Below, piece after piece: positions 1-7,574 of a stretch of DNA of 33,247 bases; position 1 is the first letter of the stretch; the number at the start of each line of letters is the position of its first letter. Made by a program: the position numbers and the translations under genes. This DNA is from Eubacteriales bacterium (GTDB lineage Bacteria > Bacillota > Clostridia > Peptostreptococcales > Anaerovoracaceae): the NCBI GenBank assembly GCA_028704515.1, contig JAQWFH010000021.1:1-33247 (forward strand), written 5' to 3'. The notes under the pieces are model-generated. The model was not told the DNA's origin, did no database searches, and worked only from the letters and a program-made list of their open reading frames with translations.

Positions 1-1286
1 GTTCCGTCTGAGCCAAGGCCCCAGAACTTGCAGTTAATAATTTTAGGGTTATTGATAACAATATCATTTCTGACAGGAAGCGAGTTAAACGTTACATCAT
101 CAACGATACCTACAGTGAAGTGATTTTTAGGTTCATCTTGCTTAAGATTGTCATAAACAGATACGATTTGTGCATGATCGACATCCTTACCCGCCAATCC
201 ATATATTCCGGCATATATTTCCGGTGCATTCGCCGTATTGGAGTATGCCGCACAAACATCAAGATACAAAGGATCTCCCATTGCGCCCATTTCTTTTGTT
301 CTGTCCAAAACTGCAATTCTTTTCACTGTTTCGGGTATTTCTTTCAAAAAGTGTTCAATTGAAAAAGGTCTGTACAGATGAACCTGTAAAAGCCCCGTCT
401 TTTCCCCTTGCGCGTTTAAATAATCTATTGTTTCCATTGTAACGCCGCTTACAGAGCCCATTGCAATTATAATCTGCTCAGCATCTTCCGCTCCGTAATA
501 ATTGAATAGCTTATAGTTCCTGCCTGTTACTCTGTTGATTTTCTCCATATAATTCTCAACGATTTTCGGGAGATTGTCATAATAAACATTGCTTGCTTCT
601 TTATTCTGGAAGTAAACGTCTTGGTTTTGTCCGATTCCATGCATTTCAGGTCTTTCAGGATTCAAGGAGCTTTTTTTATAATTATTAAGAGCGTCTTTAT
701 CTAACATTGCCTCAAGCTCTTTGTAGTCCATTACATCAACCTTTTGAACTTCATGAGAGGTTCTGAATCCATCGAAGAAATGCAAGAATGGAACGCGGCC
801 TTCTATCGCAGCTAAATGCGCTACTCCGGAAAGATCCATAACTTCTTGAACGCTTCCTGTTGACAACATAGCAAATCCGGTCTGTCTGCACGCCATTGCG
901 TCAGAATGATCTCCATAAATTGATACTGCATGTGTTCCCAGTGTACGCGAGCTTACATGTAAAACACCCGGCAACAACTGCCCTGCAATTCTGTACATTG
1001 TCGGTATCATAAGAGCTAAGCCTTGAGATGCTGTATAGCTTGTTGTCAAAGTACCGGCTTCCAGCGAACCGAACATTGCGGCGGCTGCACCTGCTTCTGA
1101 TTGCATTTCCACTAATTTTACAGGTTGATCGAATAAGTTTTTCTTTCCTTTTGCCGACCATTCATCAACTAATTCCGCCATAGATGACGAAGGCGTTATC
1201 GGATAAATTGCCGCAACTTCCGTAAATGCATAAGATACATAAGCTGCCGCTTCATTCCCATCCATAGTTCTTTTCTCTTTCGACAA
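1..1286 (-). CDS. nifJ: Pyruvate:ferredoxin (flavodoxin) oxidoreductase, N-terminal part, cut by the window edge
   Basis: Converts pyruvate and CoA to acetyl-CoA, CO2 and reduced ferredoxin in the cytoplasm. The frame is open from 1286 to the left edge (428 codons of a protein that is usually about 1,170 residues). The translation reads as domain I and the start of domain II of the single-chain enzyme: MDGNEAAAYVSYAF, then IYPITPSS near residue 30, EMQSEAGAAAAMFGSLEAG, and finally CKFWGLGSDGT at the edge. I place the start at TTG 1286, seven codons before the first ATG (1265), because GAGAGG lies 8 nt upstream of it and the resulting SKEKRTMDGNEAA matches the usual family N-terminus. The gene has its own promoter in the gap behind the IclR-type gene, and its leader carries three palindromes. 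The Fe-S and TPP domains lie outside the window. Confidence 0.95.
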   Translation of the reverse strand, partial: MSKEKRTMDGNEAAAYVSYAFTEVAAIYPITPSSSMAELVDEWSAKGKKNLFDQPVKLVEMQSEAGAAAAMFGSLEAGTLTTSYTASQGLALMIPTMYRIAGQLLPGVLHVSSRTLGTHAVSIYGDHSDAMACRQTGFAMLSTGSVQEVMDLSGVAHLAAIEGRVPFLHFFDGFRTSHEVQKVDVMDYKELEAMLDKDALNNYKKSSLNPERPEMHGIGQNQDVYFQNKEASNVYYDNLPKIVENYMEKINRVTGRNYKLFNYYGAEDAEQIIIAMGSVSGVTMETIDYLNAQGEKTGLLQVHLYRPFSIEHFLKEIPETVKRIAVLDRTKEMGAMGDPLYLDVCAAYSNTANAPEIYAGIYGLAGKDVDHAQIVSVYDNLKQDEPKNHFTVGIVDDVTFNSLPVRNDIVINNPKIINCKFWGLGSDG

Positions 1287-1352
1287 TTTTGTTACCTCTC
1301 TTTCATTGCTTTCATTCTTGTTTTTATAAGGCTTTCTTTATTTCCCGCATTG

Positions 1353-1367
1353 CGGAAATCATTTCCG
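1353..1367. promoter_or_regulatory. IclR-type operator palindrome in the PFOR leader
   Basis: CGGAAATCATTTCCG is a perfect palindrome around its central base. Its 13-base core GGAAATnATTTCC equals the core of the E. coli IclR consensus TGGAAATNATTTCCA. It lies between the PFOR promoter and start codon, directly downstream of an IclR-family gene. That the neighbouring regulator binds it is an inference. Confidence 0.55.
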
Positions 1368-1380
1368 TGCATTTATCAAA

Positions 1381-1433
1381 ATATATAACGGATTCTATTC
1401 CGTTATATATTTGTAGTTTTCCGTATGTCGGAA
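1381..1433. repeat. Two further inverted repeats in the PFOR leader
   Basis: The first (1381-1410) has two perfect 12-base arms, ATATATAACGGA and its complement, around TTCTAT. The second (1419-1433) is TTCCG-TATGT-CGGAA. Both contain the CGGA/TCCG half-site also found in the palindrome at 1353-1367. They may be extra operator sites, or the 12-base arms may form an mRNA hairpin. No T-run follows on the minus strand, so an intrinsic terminator is unlikely. Confidence 0.5.
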
Positions 1434-1454
1434 GCGTTTTCCTTATTTATCAGT

Positions 1455-1483
1455 ATCGTAACACTTTATACGAAAATTGTCAA
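1455..1483 (-). promoter_or_regulatory. SigA-type promoter of the PFOR gene
   Basis: On the minus strand TTGACA (1483-1478), a 17-base spacer, and TACGAT (1460-1455). The predicted start near 1448 gives a leader of about 160 nt that contains all three palindromes. Confidence 0.65.
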
Positions 1484-1515
1484 TCGCTCGCCATAATGTA
1501 AAGGGGTGCACTTAA

Positions 1516-2283
1516 TTATTCAATTGCCCGGTATCCAAGCGTGTGTGATATCTTATTCGCTGTTTCAATTACATCATCTTTTATAATATCAGTACCAACT
1601 GCAAGTCGTGCATTGAGAATAGATAAACTGACCGCAGCGATGCAGCTTCCCGCATAATTAAATATCGGTGCGGCGATACATGTTAACCCTACTTCCAACT
1701 CCTCATTATCGACTGCGTAACCTAAACTTCTTATTTTATCTAATTCATTTATTAAGTCATCTTTATTTGTAATTGTATTCGGTGCAAGCCTCACAAGCTC
1801 GATATCCTGCAATATTTCACGTATATTGTCTTTGTACCTATGAGCTAATAAAGTTTTTCCCATTCCGGATGCATATATGGTCATTGCCTTACCTAAGTTA
1901 GGCGTAACGCTGATTCCTCTGTTTAACATCTCTATTTTATCTACCATAAATAAAGCTTTCTCAATCTCTATACCCAAATGAACTGTTTCATTATACTTTT
2001 CAAACAATTCATTCATATATGGTTTTGAAATAGTTTTCAACTCATTTGTAAAACGAACATTATTTCCCAGGATCATTAATTTATAACCTAAGCTATACTT
2101 GTTGTTTTCTTTGTTTTGACTGATATATCCAAGGCTTTGCATTGTTGCTAACAATCGATGTAATGTGCTGAACGGCAATTGCGTTTTTTCATGTAATTCA
2201 GTTATTCCCATTTCATAATCTCTTAAATTAAACTGCTCTAAAATTGAAAAAGCTTTTATTACTGAGTTTACATAATCCTTCAT
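1516..2283 (-). CDS. IclR-family transcriptional regulator
   Basis: A DNA-binding regulator of 255 residues, the usual length for the family. Residues 1-75 form the winged helix-turn-helix (VIKAFSILEQF, then LPFSTLHRLLATMQSLGYI). The rest is the IclR effector-binding domain, including GKTLLAH and the late CIAAPIFNYAGSCIAAVSLS stretch. The ATG at 2283 has AAGGATGG 9 nt upstream. The gene sits immediately upstream of, and in line with, the PFOR gene, whose leader has an IclR-like operator, so pyruvate oxidation is the most likely target. The family binds small carboxylates or aromatics, but the ligand here cannot be read from the sequence. Codons are AT-rich, like PFOR and unlike the thiM operon on the other side. 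Confidence 0.93.
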   Translation of the reverse strand: MKDYVNSVIKAFSILEQFNLRDYEMGITELHEKTQLPFSTLHRLLATMQSLGYISQNKENNKYSLGYKLMILGNNVRFTNELKTISKPYMNELFEKYNETVHLGIEIEKALFMVDKIEMLNRGISVTPNLGKAMTIYASGMGKTLLAHRYKDNIREILQDIELVRLAPNTITNKDDLINELDKIRSLGYAVDNEELEVGLTCIAAPIFNYAGSCIAAVSLSILNARLAVGTDIIKDDVIETANKISHTLGYRAIE

Positions 2284-2329
2284 TTTCTAAGACCATCCTT
2301 TTTTCTGCTTGTAAATTATTTCTTTTATT

Positions 2330-2357
2330 AGCTTATCACGATGTGTATTTTTGTCAA
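2330..2357 (-). promoter_or_regulatory. Possible promoter of the IclR-family gene
   Basis: The minus strand has a consensus TTGACA (2357-2352), then a 16-base spacer and a poor -10, TAAGCT (2335-2330). The -35 is convincing, the -10 is not. Confidence 0.35.
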
Positions 2358-2383
2358 TCATATCTTAATTTTATAAATTCTGC

Positions 2384-2397
2384 AACTTTTAAAAGTT
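2384..2397. repeat. 14-bp perfect palindrome between divergent promoters
   Basis: AACTTTTAAAAGTT lies midway between the iclR-side -35 (2352-2357) and the thi-operon -35 (2421-2426). It could be an operator for either side; it does not resemble the PFOR leader sites. Confidence 0.4.
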
Positions 2398-2420
2398 TGT
2401 AAAATCGCGCGAACTTGAAT

Positions 2421-2449
2421 TTGACATGGCAGAATATAAGTGATATCAT
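2421..2449 (+). promoter_or_regulatory. SigA-type promoter of the thiM operon
   Basis: TTGACA (2421-2426), a 17-base spacer and TATCAT (2444-2449). The predicted start near 2456 is about 20 nt before the TPP riboswitch. Confidence 0.7.
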
Positions 2450-2473
2450 AAATTAAAACAAAAGTAACAAATT

Positions 2474-2575
2474 ATTGTAGGGGAACCAAAGTAGGCTGAC
2501 GCCTAACCGGTTGAGAAGGTAAAACCTGACCCTTTGAACCTGACGGCTAATACCGGCGTAGGGAAGCAATTATTA
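2474..2575 (+). promoter_or_regulatory. TPP riboswitch (THI element)
   Basis: Carries the conserved THI-box elements in order: GGGG near 2481, the hairpin AGGC-TGAC-GCCT, TTGAGA near 2512, ACCCTTTGAACCTGA (2530-2544), and GGCGTAGGGAAGCAAT at the 3' end. A terminator follows within 15 nt, so thiamine pyrophosphate binding should stop transcription before thiM. The ends are approximate. Confidence 0.95.
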
Positions 2576-2585
2576 CATTAAGTAT

Positions 2586-2620
2586 AAAGTGCTTTCCTTC
2601 TATCAGGAAGCACTTTTTTT
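2586..2620 (+). terminator. Riboswitch-controlled intrinsic terminator
   Basis: Stem AAAGTGCTTTCCT against AGGAAGCACTTT with one bulged T, followed by a run of seven T. It is the expression platform of the TPP riboswitch and lies 40 nt before the thiM start codon. Confidence 0.85.
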
Positions 2621-2659
2621 AAATTGTTTTCGTTATGATATGAAAGGAATAACAGAGTT

Positions 2660-3496
2660 ATGGGAAACAAAGAAAACATTCAAAATCAAATCATTCAAGC
2701 GGTCGATGCCGTGAAGAAAACCACCCCGATGGCACCGTCAATTACAAATACGGTAACCATCAATTTTGTCGCCAACGCACAGCTGGCTGTCGGCGGTTCG
2801 GCCGCCATGGTGTACATGCCGGATGAAGGGGAGGCGCTGGCAAAAGCAGCAAACTCTTTCTATATCAATGTGGGTACCATCTTCCCTAATTACGAGGAGA
2901 CCCTCCCTGCCACAGCAAAGGCACTGCATGAATCCAGGAAGCCTTGGGTGCTGGATCCGGTGGCGGTAGGCCTGGGAGGCCTGAGAACAAAGCTTTTAAT
3001 CGGATTTAAAGAGTATAAACCAAGTATAATAAGGGGAAACGCATCCGAAATCATTACACTTGCCGGGCTGTGGGGCTTGGATGACATTAAATATCAATCC
3101 ACTGCCAAAGGCGTGGATTCTACCGATTCTGTAAATTCGGCAAGACAGGCGGCAATCGCTCTTGCAAGGTATACAGGCGGTGCTGTCGCTGTGTCAGGTG
3201 AAGTTGATTTAATAACGGATGGATCTGTCATCGCATTATCATATGGAGGTTCTCACTTTATGGAGAAAATCACTGGATCAGGATGCTCGCTGGGTGGAGT
3301 GGCGGCTGTTTATGCTACGGCTGCAACGCCGTTTATTGCAGCACTTACGGCCTCGGCCGTCTACAATCTTGCCGGAAAACGTGCAGAGGCACTAACCGTC
3401 GCCCCGGGAAGCTTTCAGGTAACGTTTATTGATGAATTATATAAAGCTACCGCACAAGACATTGCGGAGAACAAATTTGAACTTGAGGAGGTTTAA
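2660..3496 (+). CDS. thiM: Hydroxyethylthiazole kinase
   Basis: Phosphorylates 4-methyl-5-(2-hydroxyethyl)thiazole (THZ), salvaging the thiazole half of thiamine. The protein has 278 residues, normal for ThiM. Visible motifs are DPVAVG (99-104), IIRGNASEI (123-131) and the catalytic loop ITGSGCSLGG with Cys209. The ATG is preceded by AAAGG 11 nt upstream. It is the first gene behind the TPP riboswitch, with only 3 nt to the next gene. No thiD or thiE follows, so the other salvage steps must be encoded elsewhere. The gene looks richer in G and C than the iclR and PFOR genes across the divergent promoter, which may hint at a different origin. Confidence 0.96.
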   Translation: MGNKENIQNQIIQAVDAVKKTTPMAPSITNTVTINFVANAQLAVGGSAAMVYMPDEGEALAKAANSFYINVGTIFPNYEETLPATAKALHESRKPWVLDPVAVGLGGLRTKLLIGFKEYKPSIIRGNASEIITLAGLWGLDDIKYQSTAKGVDSTDSVNSARQAAIALARYTGGAVAVSGEVDLITDGSVIALSYGGSHFMEKITGSGCSLGGVAAVYATAATPFIAALTASAVYNLAGKRAEALTVAPGSFQVTFIDELYKATAQDIAENKFELEEV

Positions 3497-3499
3497 ACA

Positions 3500-3799
3500 A
3501 TGAATACTTTAATTGCAGTTTCAATTGCTCCGTCAGGAGTAGGGGAAGAGCTTTCTGCCGAGGTGGCAGAGGTTATCAGAGTGATTCGTAATTCCGGATT
3601 ACCCAATCGCACGAATTCAATGTTTACAGAGATCGAAGGCGAATGGGACGAGGTTATGAAGGTTGTTAAGGAGGCCACCTTTGTACTTGCGGAAAAAGGC
3701 ATACGCACAGGTGTTGTACTTAAGGCCGATATCCGCCCCGGCTTTACAGACACTATGACAAAGAAAGTCGAAAAAGTTAATAGTATTTTGGATAAATAA
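3500..3799 (+). CDS. MTH1187 / YkoF-type thiamine-binding protein
   Basis: A small protein of 99 residues belonging to the MTH1187 family (formerly DUF77, now described as thiamine-binding). It shows the family start (AVSIAPSGVGEELSAEVAEV), the central TNSMFTEIEGEWDEVM and the later ADIRPGFTDTMTKKVEKV. Members form ferredoxin-like folds that pack as oligomers and bind thiamine or related molecules; no enzymatic activity is established. It lacks a signal peptide and is expected in the cytoplasm. It starts 3 nt after thiM, with GAGGAGG within the end of thiM as ribosome binding site, so the two are translationally close and share TPP control. A role as intracellular carrier or buffer of thiamine or THZ is inferred. 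Confidence 0.9.
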   Translation: MNTLIAVSIAPSGVGEELSAEVAEVIRVIRNSGLPNRTNSMFTEIEGEWDEVMKVVKEATFVLAEKGIRTGVVLKADIRPGFTDTMTKKVEKVNSILDK

Positions 3800-3827
3800 T
3801 TCTTATATGAAGGAAGGATGAGGAGCC

Positions 3828-4994
3828 ATGAATGATTTTATTTATGAGAACTCAACAAAGATTTACTTTGGCAAAGATCAGCTTCGCAAGCTTAGTGTTG
3901 AGCTCTGCAAACACGGTAAACGTGTGCTATTGACATATGGTGGAGGCTCTGTCAAGACATCCGGATTGTATGACAAAGTGGTGGAGGAAATAAAAAAATC
4001 GGGACTTCAGCTGTTTGAGCTCCCCGGAATCGAACCAAATCCCCGTATAGAATCCGTCAGAAAGGGTGCGGAAATTTGCAAAAGAGAGAAAATAGATGTA
4101 TTGCTGGCAGTTGGAGGTGGTTCTACAATCGACGCTACTAAATACATTGCCGCAGCAGCCTGTGTTGATTTTGATCCGTGGGATTTTTTTAGCAAATTCT
4201 CTCCTCTCAAGGAGGCTCTGCCCGTCGTCATAATTTTGACTCATTCTGCTACAGGCTCTGAAATGAATACCGGAGGCGTAATAAGCAATCTTGAAACAAA
4301 AGAAAAAATAGGGCGGCTTGCAAGGCCTTTGCTCCCAAAGGCATCCTTCCTCGATCCTACAAACACTTACACTGTAGGCCCTTACCAAACAGCTTGCGGT
4401 TCTGCAGATATAATGTCTCACATTATTGAAGTGTACTTTAATATGAACAAGGGTTTGTATATGGTCGATTGCTTTATGGAAGGAATGATGAAAACCGTTA
4501 TTAAATACGCCCCTATCGCGATGAAAGAGCCCGACAACTACGAGGCACGTTCGAATCTTATGTGGGCCTCCTCTTGGGGCATCAACGGCTTTATCAGCAG
4601 CGGCAAAAGACAGGCTTGGTCCTGTCACTCCATGGAGCATGAGCTGTCCGCCTTTTATGACATTACGCACGGGCTTGGCTTGGCGATCCTGACTCCACGC
4701 TGGATGGAATACTGCCTGGACGAAACAAAGGTCTCTAAATACTACCAATTCGGCACCAATGTCTTCGGCATCGATCCGACACTTGAACCGATGACTGTGG
4801 CAAAGAAGAGCATTGAGATGCTTTCAGATTTTCTTTTTAATACACTGGGGCTCCAAAGCACATTAACGGAGATTGGGATCGGCAAAGAGAATTTCCCGAT
4901 TATGGCCAAGAAGGCTTGCGAGGGCGAAGTCATTGCAGGCTTCAAGCCGCTTGCGCAAAAGGACATCGAAAAGATATTTGAAATGTGCTTGTAA
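3828..4994 (+). CDS. YqhD-like iron/zinc-dependent alcohol dehydrogenase (aldehyde reductase)
   Basis: A 388-residue group III (iron-activated) alcohol dehydrogenase. Cofactor motifs are YGGGSVK (37-43), typical of the NADPH-using YqhD/butanol dehydrogenase branch, and GGGST (96-100). The metal ligands Asp194, His198, His267 and His281 are all present, at the same numbers as in E. coli YqhD. Such enzymes mostly reduce aldehydes to alcohols. It follows the thiamine-binding gene after 28 bp with no promoter or terminator between, and has its own AAGGATGAGGAG site, so it should be read from the TPP-controlled promoter. The substrate is not known; the neighbours suggest a thiazole or thiamine aldehyde. 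A general fermentation dehydrogenase placed here by chance is the alternative. Confidence 0.93.
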   Translation: MNDFIYENSTKIYFGKDQLRKLSVELCKHGKRVLLTYGGGSVKTSGLYDKVVEEIKKSGLQLFELPGIEPNPRIESVRKGAEICKREKIDVLLAVGGGSTIDATKYIAAAACVDFDPWDFFSKFSPLKEALPVVIILTHSATGSEMNTGGVISNLETKEKIGRLARPLLPKASFLDPTNTYTVGPYQTACGSADIMSHIIEVYFNMNKGLYMVDCFMEGMMKTVIKYAPIAMKEPDNYEARSNLMWASSWGINGFISSGKRQAWSCHSMEHELSAFYDITHGLGLAILTPRWMEYCLDETKVSKYYQFGTNVFGIDPTLEPMTVAKKSIEMLSDFLFNTLGLQSTLTEIGIGKENFPIMAKKACEGEVIAGFKPLAQKDIEKIFEMCL

Positions 4995-5011
4995 TTGTCG
5001 CTTGCAAAACC

Positions 5012-5044
5012 ATCGCCCCGCTCGAAAAGCCGGGGCGATTTTTC
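5012..5044 (+). terminator. Intrinsic terminator of the thiM operon
   Basis: A 9-bp GC-rich stem, ATCGCCCCG and its complement, around a 10-nt loop, followed by TTTTTC. It lies 18 nt after the dehydrogenase stop codon, between two convergent genes. Confidence 0.88.
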
Positions 5045-5069
5045 TTACTGTTTAATTTCTTGTAAATTT

Positions 5070-6218
5070 TTATTTCTGCGCAATTGTCGTATAAAACTCT
5101 GAAACGGCTTTTGCAAAGCCTTCTGACGAAAATCGATTATGTATACTTTCTTGGGCCTCTTGCCCAATTGAGCGTTTGAATTCTTCGTCGGTGAGGAGCT
5201 TTTCGGCAAGTTCGTTAAACTCATCATCGGATGTGTACATAAGCCCGTTTTGCCCGTTCTGCACGATGCCGTCCAAGCAGCTATCCCTTTTGCATAGAAT
5301 CGGGAGACCGCTCGCCATCGCTTCTATATAGGTCAACCCTTGTGTTTCACTTTGTGATGCACTGACAAAGATATCTCCGATTTTGTAATACTTTGCTACC
5401 TCAGTCGGCGGCACCATGCCCGTAAATATGACTTTGCTCGAAATCTCCATGTTATGGGCAATCCACCTAAGGGATTCTCTATGAGGTCCGTCACCTACCA
5501 AAACAAGCTTCACATCGCCACTTTTGACTTTACGCAAAAAATTAAAAATCTCGTCAATGTTCTTTTCCTTTGCCAGCCTACCGATATAGATCATTACCTT
5601 ATCTGCACTGCATATTCCGAGTTTCTTGCGATATTGATTTCTTTCATCGTCATTCATCGGCTCCAAAAATGGTTCAATCCTTATTCCCGACGGTATTATT
5701 ACGATTGGGCGATCTACATTGTATCTCTGCAGTATATCATAGGCTTTCTCGGTCGGTGCGATTACACCGTCAACCTTCGAGATCAGCTGCCTTGATAAAA
5801 CGGAAACTATGTAGCGTCCGACGCGAACGCTCGGCGAAAAGTAGTGCGTGTAGTCCTCATACGCCGTATGATATGTATGAATAACAGGAGCGTTGCAATG
5901 TTTTGCAATTTTAATTGCCAGCGGGAATGTGTTGAATTCACATTGGCTATGTACTATGTCCGGAGACCATTCCACAATCTCTTTTATATACCGATGGGCG
6001 GATACAATTTTCATCCGCGCATTTGGGTAAATCTTCTCTGCACTTGCGGAGCCAAGATAAAAAACTCCGTTTTTTTTGTGAGATCGACGTCCGGAGGAAA
6101 GGGTCAGTATCTTCACCTCGTGACCCATATTCTCAAGCCCATCGGTCAGGCTCGCCACCGATGTCACAACACCATTAATAACGGGTTTGTACCAGTCTGT
6201 CGTTATAAGTATTTTCAT
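5070..6218 (-). CDS. GT4-family glycosyltransferase
   Basis: A retaining, GT-B-fold glycosyltransferase of 382 residues. Near the N-terminus it has the acceptor-side loop DWYKPVINGVVTSV. The donor-binding half carries GRLAKEKN (213-220), VGDGPHRESL (241-250) and the E-x7-E motif with Glu291 and Glu299 (SETQGLTYIEAMASGLP). The N-terminal pattern, including HTYHTAYEDYTHY, resembles diacylglycerol glucosyltransferases that make membrane glycolipids, so a membrane-associated lipid acceptor is likely but not proven. The ATG has GGGGAG 4 nt upstream. The gene is 32 bp downstream of the hydrogenase gene and probably co-transcribed with it; there is no evident functional link. Confidence 0.9.
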   Translation of the reverse strand: MKILITTDWYKPVINGVVTSVASLTDGLENMGHEVKILTLSSGRRSHKKNGVFYLGSASAEKIYPNARMKIVSAHRYIKEIVEWSPDIVHSQCEFNTFPLAIKIAKHCNAPVIHTYHTAYEDYTHYFSPSVRVGRYIVSVLSRQLISKVDGVIAPTEKAYDILQRYNVDRPIVIIPSGIRIEPFLEPMNDDERNQYRKKLGICSADKVMIYIGRLAKEKNIDEIFNFLRKVKSGDVKLVLVGDGPHRESLRWIAHNMEISSKVIFTGMVPPTEVAKYYKIGDIFVSASQSETQGLTYIEAMASGLPILCKRDSCLDGIVQNGQNGLMYTSDDEFNELAEKLLTDEEFKRSIGQEAQESIHNRFSSEGFAKAVSEFYTTIAQK

Positions 6219-6250
6219 AAATCTCCCCTGAATTAATTATATTTCCGCTT

Positions 6251-7510
6251 TTACCATGACCTTGTAAAGTTATTATCCCTTTCTAATAAGCTTTCAACGG
6301 TCTCATATCCCAATGTATTAAGCAACTGCAACACAAACGGATTGTCAGCGGGCGTCTTTATCTCCGCTTTATCCCCATACTGATTTACAGCCTCTCTTGC
6401 TATTTCTTTATCTATCATTGACTTGGGTCCGCCTACGCATCCTCCGCGACATCCCATGCCTTCCATAAAGTTCGCGTCGATGTTGCCTTCAGAAATATCC
6501 TTGAGAAGCTGCTTGCACTCAACCATTCCTTCCGCAGTTCGCGATTTTAGGCGAATTTTTTTGTCCGGGCGAAGACGATCGAGTGTCGTTTGCACCGCTT
6601 CGCTTACACCTGTCGCTCTTGCATAAATGCGACCGGCCTTAGAAGAATGATCCCTGTCGTCCTCTTCACATTCCTTAGGATTAATCTTTAGCAACTTGAA
6701 TATTTCATCCGCTTCCTCAAACGTAAGAACATAATCGACAGCATCAATGATATCTTTTTCTCTTGCTTCCGCTTTTTTTGCCATACACGGTCCGATAAAT
6801 ACTGTTTTTGCATCGGGGTGTATTTTTTTTATTGATCTCCCGCATGCAACCATAGGTGAGACTGATGGCGGAACATGAGGCACCATATTTTCGTATTGCT
6901 TGCGTATCACCGCAACCCAAAGCGGACAGCAGCAACTTGTAAGTAAAAAGTCATCATCATTGACAACCTCTCTGTCAAACTCCAGAGCTTCTTTTAATGT
7001 CAGAATGTCCGCAAATAACGCAACTTCGACCATGCCGTAAAAACCCATTCGTTTAAAAGCACATCTCAGCTTTGCGGCATTAACCTCCTCTGTGAATTGC
7101 CCCGTGAATGCCGGTGCAATCATAGCATATACCGGTACACTCCTATCCTTAAGCATTCGCATTACAGCTATCGAGTCCTTGCTACCGGTCAAAGCCTCCT
7201 CCGGGCAAGCATCGATGCAATCTCCACAACCTGTACAATTACCTGAGATGATTACATTATTTCCCTCATCCCTCTTGATGGCTCCAAAAAGGCAGGAAAC
7301 CTCGCATGCGCTTTTCCCGTCTACGGTTTCGCAGGAGCTGCAATCATCGCTTGTTATTATAATGGGATGTTTGTCTGGATACATCAAAGCATCAACAAGC
7401 CGAATTTCTTCATCGCCCTTATTTGCTTTGGTCATATCATAAAATTCTTTAACCGTACCACTTATTACGGCTTCCTTAAGATCCTTTTCCAAGCTGTTAT
7501 ATCGATGCAT
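6251..7510 (-). CDS. Monomeric [FeFe]-hydrogenase, group-B-like
   Basis: A 419-residue iron hydrogenase that would exchange electrons between ferredoxin and protons/H2. The N-terminal part holds two [4Fe-4S] sites: Cys57, 60, 69, 73, the first pair widely spaced from the second, and CTGCGDCIDAC (92-102). The H-cluster motifs are TSCCCPLW (191-198), GPCMAKKAEA (240-249) and MEGMGCRGGCVGG (349-361). They differ from the standard TSCCP, MPCxxKK and FMACPGGC forms and match the less-studied group B enzymes. All cluster-binding cysteines are present, so it may well be active. It has no NADH-binding partner subunit nearby. The ATG has AAAGG 9 nt upstream. It lies 64 bp after the cysteine desulfidase gene, with an imperfect terminator between. 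A sensory or regulatory role is an alternative. Confidence 0.9.
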   Translation of the reverse strand: MHRYNSLEKDLKEAVISGTVKEFYDMTKANKGDEEIRLVDALMYPDKHPIIITSDDCSSCETVDGKSACEVSCLFGAIKRDEGNNVIISGNCTGCGDCIDACPEEALTGSKDSIAVMRMLKDRSVPVYAMIAPAFTGQFTEEVNAAKLRCAFKRMGFYGMVEVALFADILTLKEALEFDREVVNDDDFLLTSCCCPLWVAVIRKQYENMVPHVPPSVSPMVACGRSIKKIHPDAKTVFIGPCMAKKAEAREKDIIDAVDYVLTFEEADEIFKLLKINPKECEEDDRDHSSKAGRIYARATGVSEAVQTTLDRLRPDKKIRLKSRTAEGMVECKQLLKDISEGNIDANFMEGMGCRGGCVGGPKSMIDKEIAREAVNQYGDKAEIKTPADNPFVLQLLNTLGYETVESLLERDNNFTRSW

Positions 7511-7530
7511 TGTTATTTCCTTTCATATTT

Positions 7531-7557
7531 CAAAAGGGGCTGTATAAAACAGCCTCT
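7531..7557 (-). terminator. Imperfect intrinsic terminator between the desulfidase and hydrogenase genes
   Basis: On the minus strand AGAGGCTG, a 7-nt loop, CAGCCCCT, then TTTTG. One mismatch in the 8-bp stem and a short T-run suggest partial read-through into the hydrogenase gene. Confidence 0.55.
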
Positions 7558-7574
7558 CTTGATTTAAAATCCTA

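Noticed and set aside
901-1161. An 86-codon minus-strand frame
   Set aside because: It is an off-frame shadow of the PFOR gene, which reads through this region without interruption.
3927-4748. A 273-codon open frame on the minus strand
   Set aside because: It lies antisense within the dehydrogenase gene, whose metal ligands and cofactor motifs are intact; the antisense translation shows no family pattern and no ribosome binding site.
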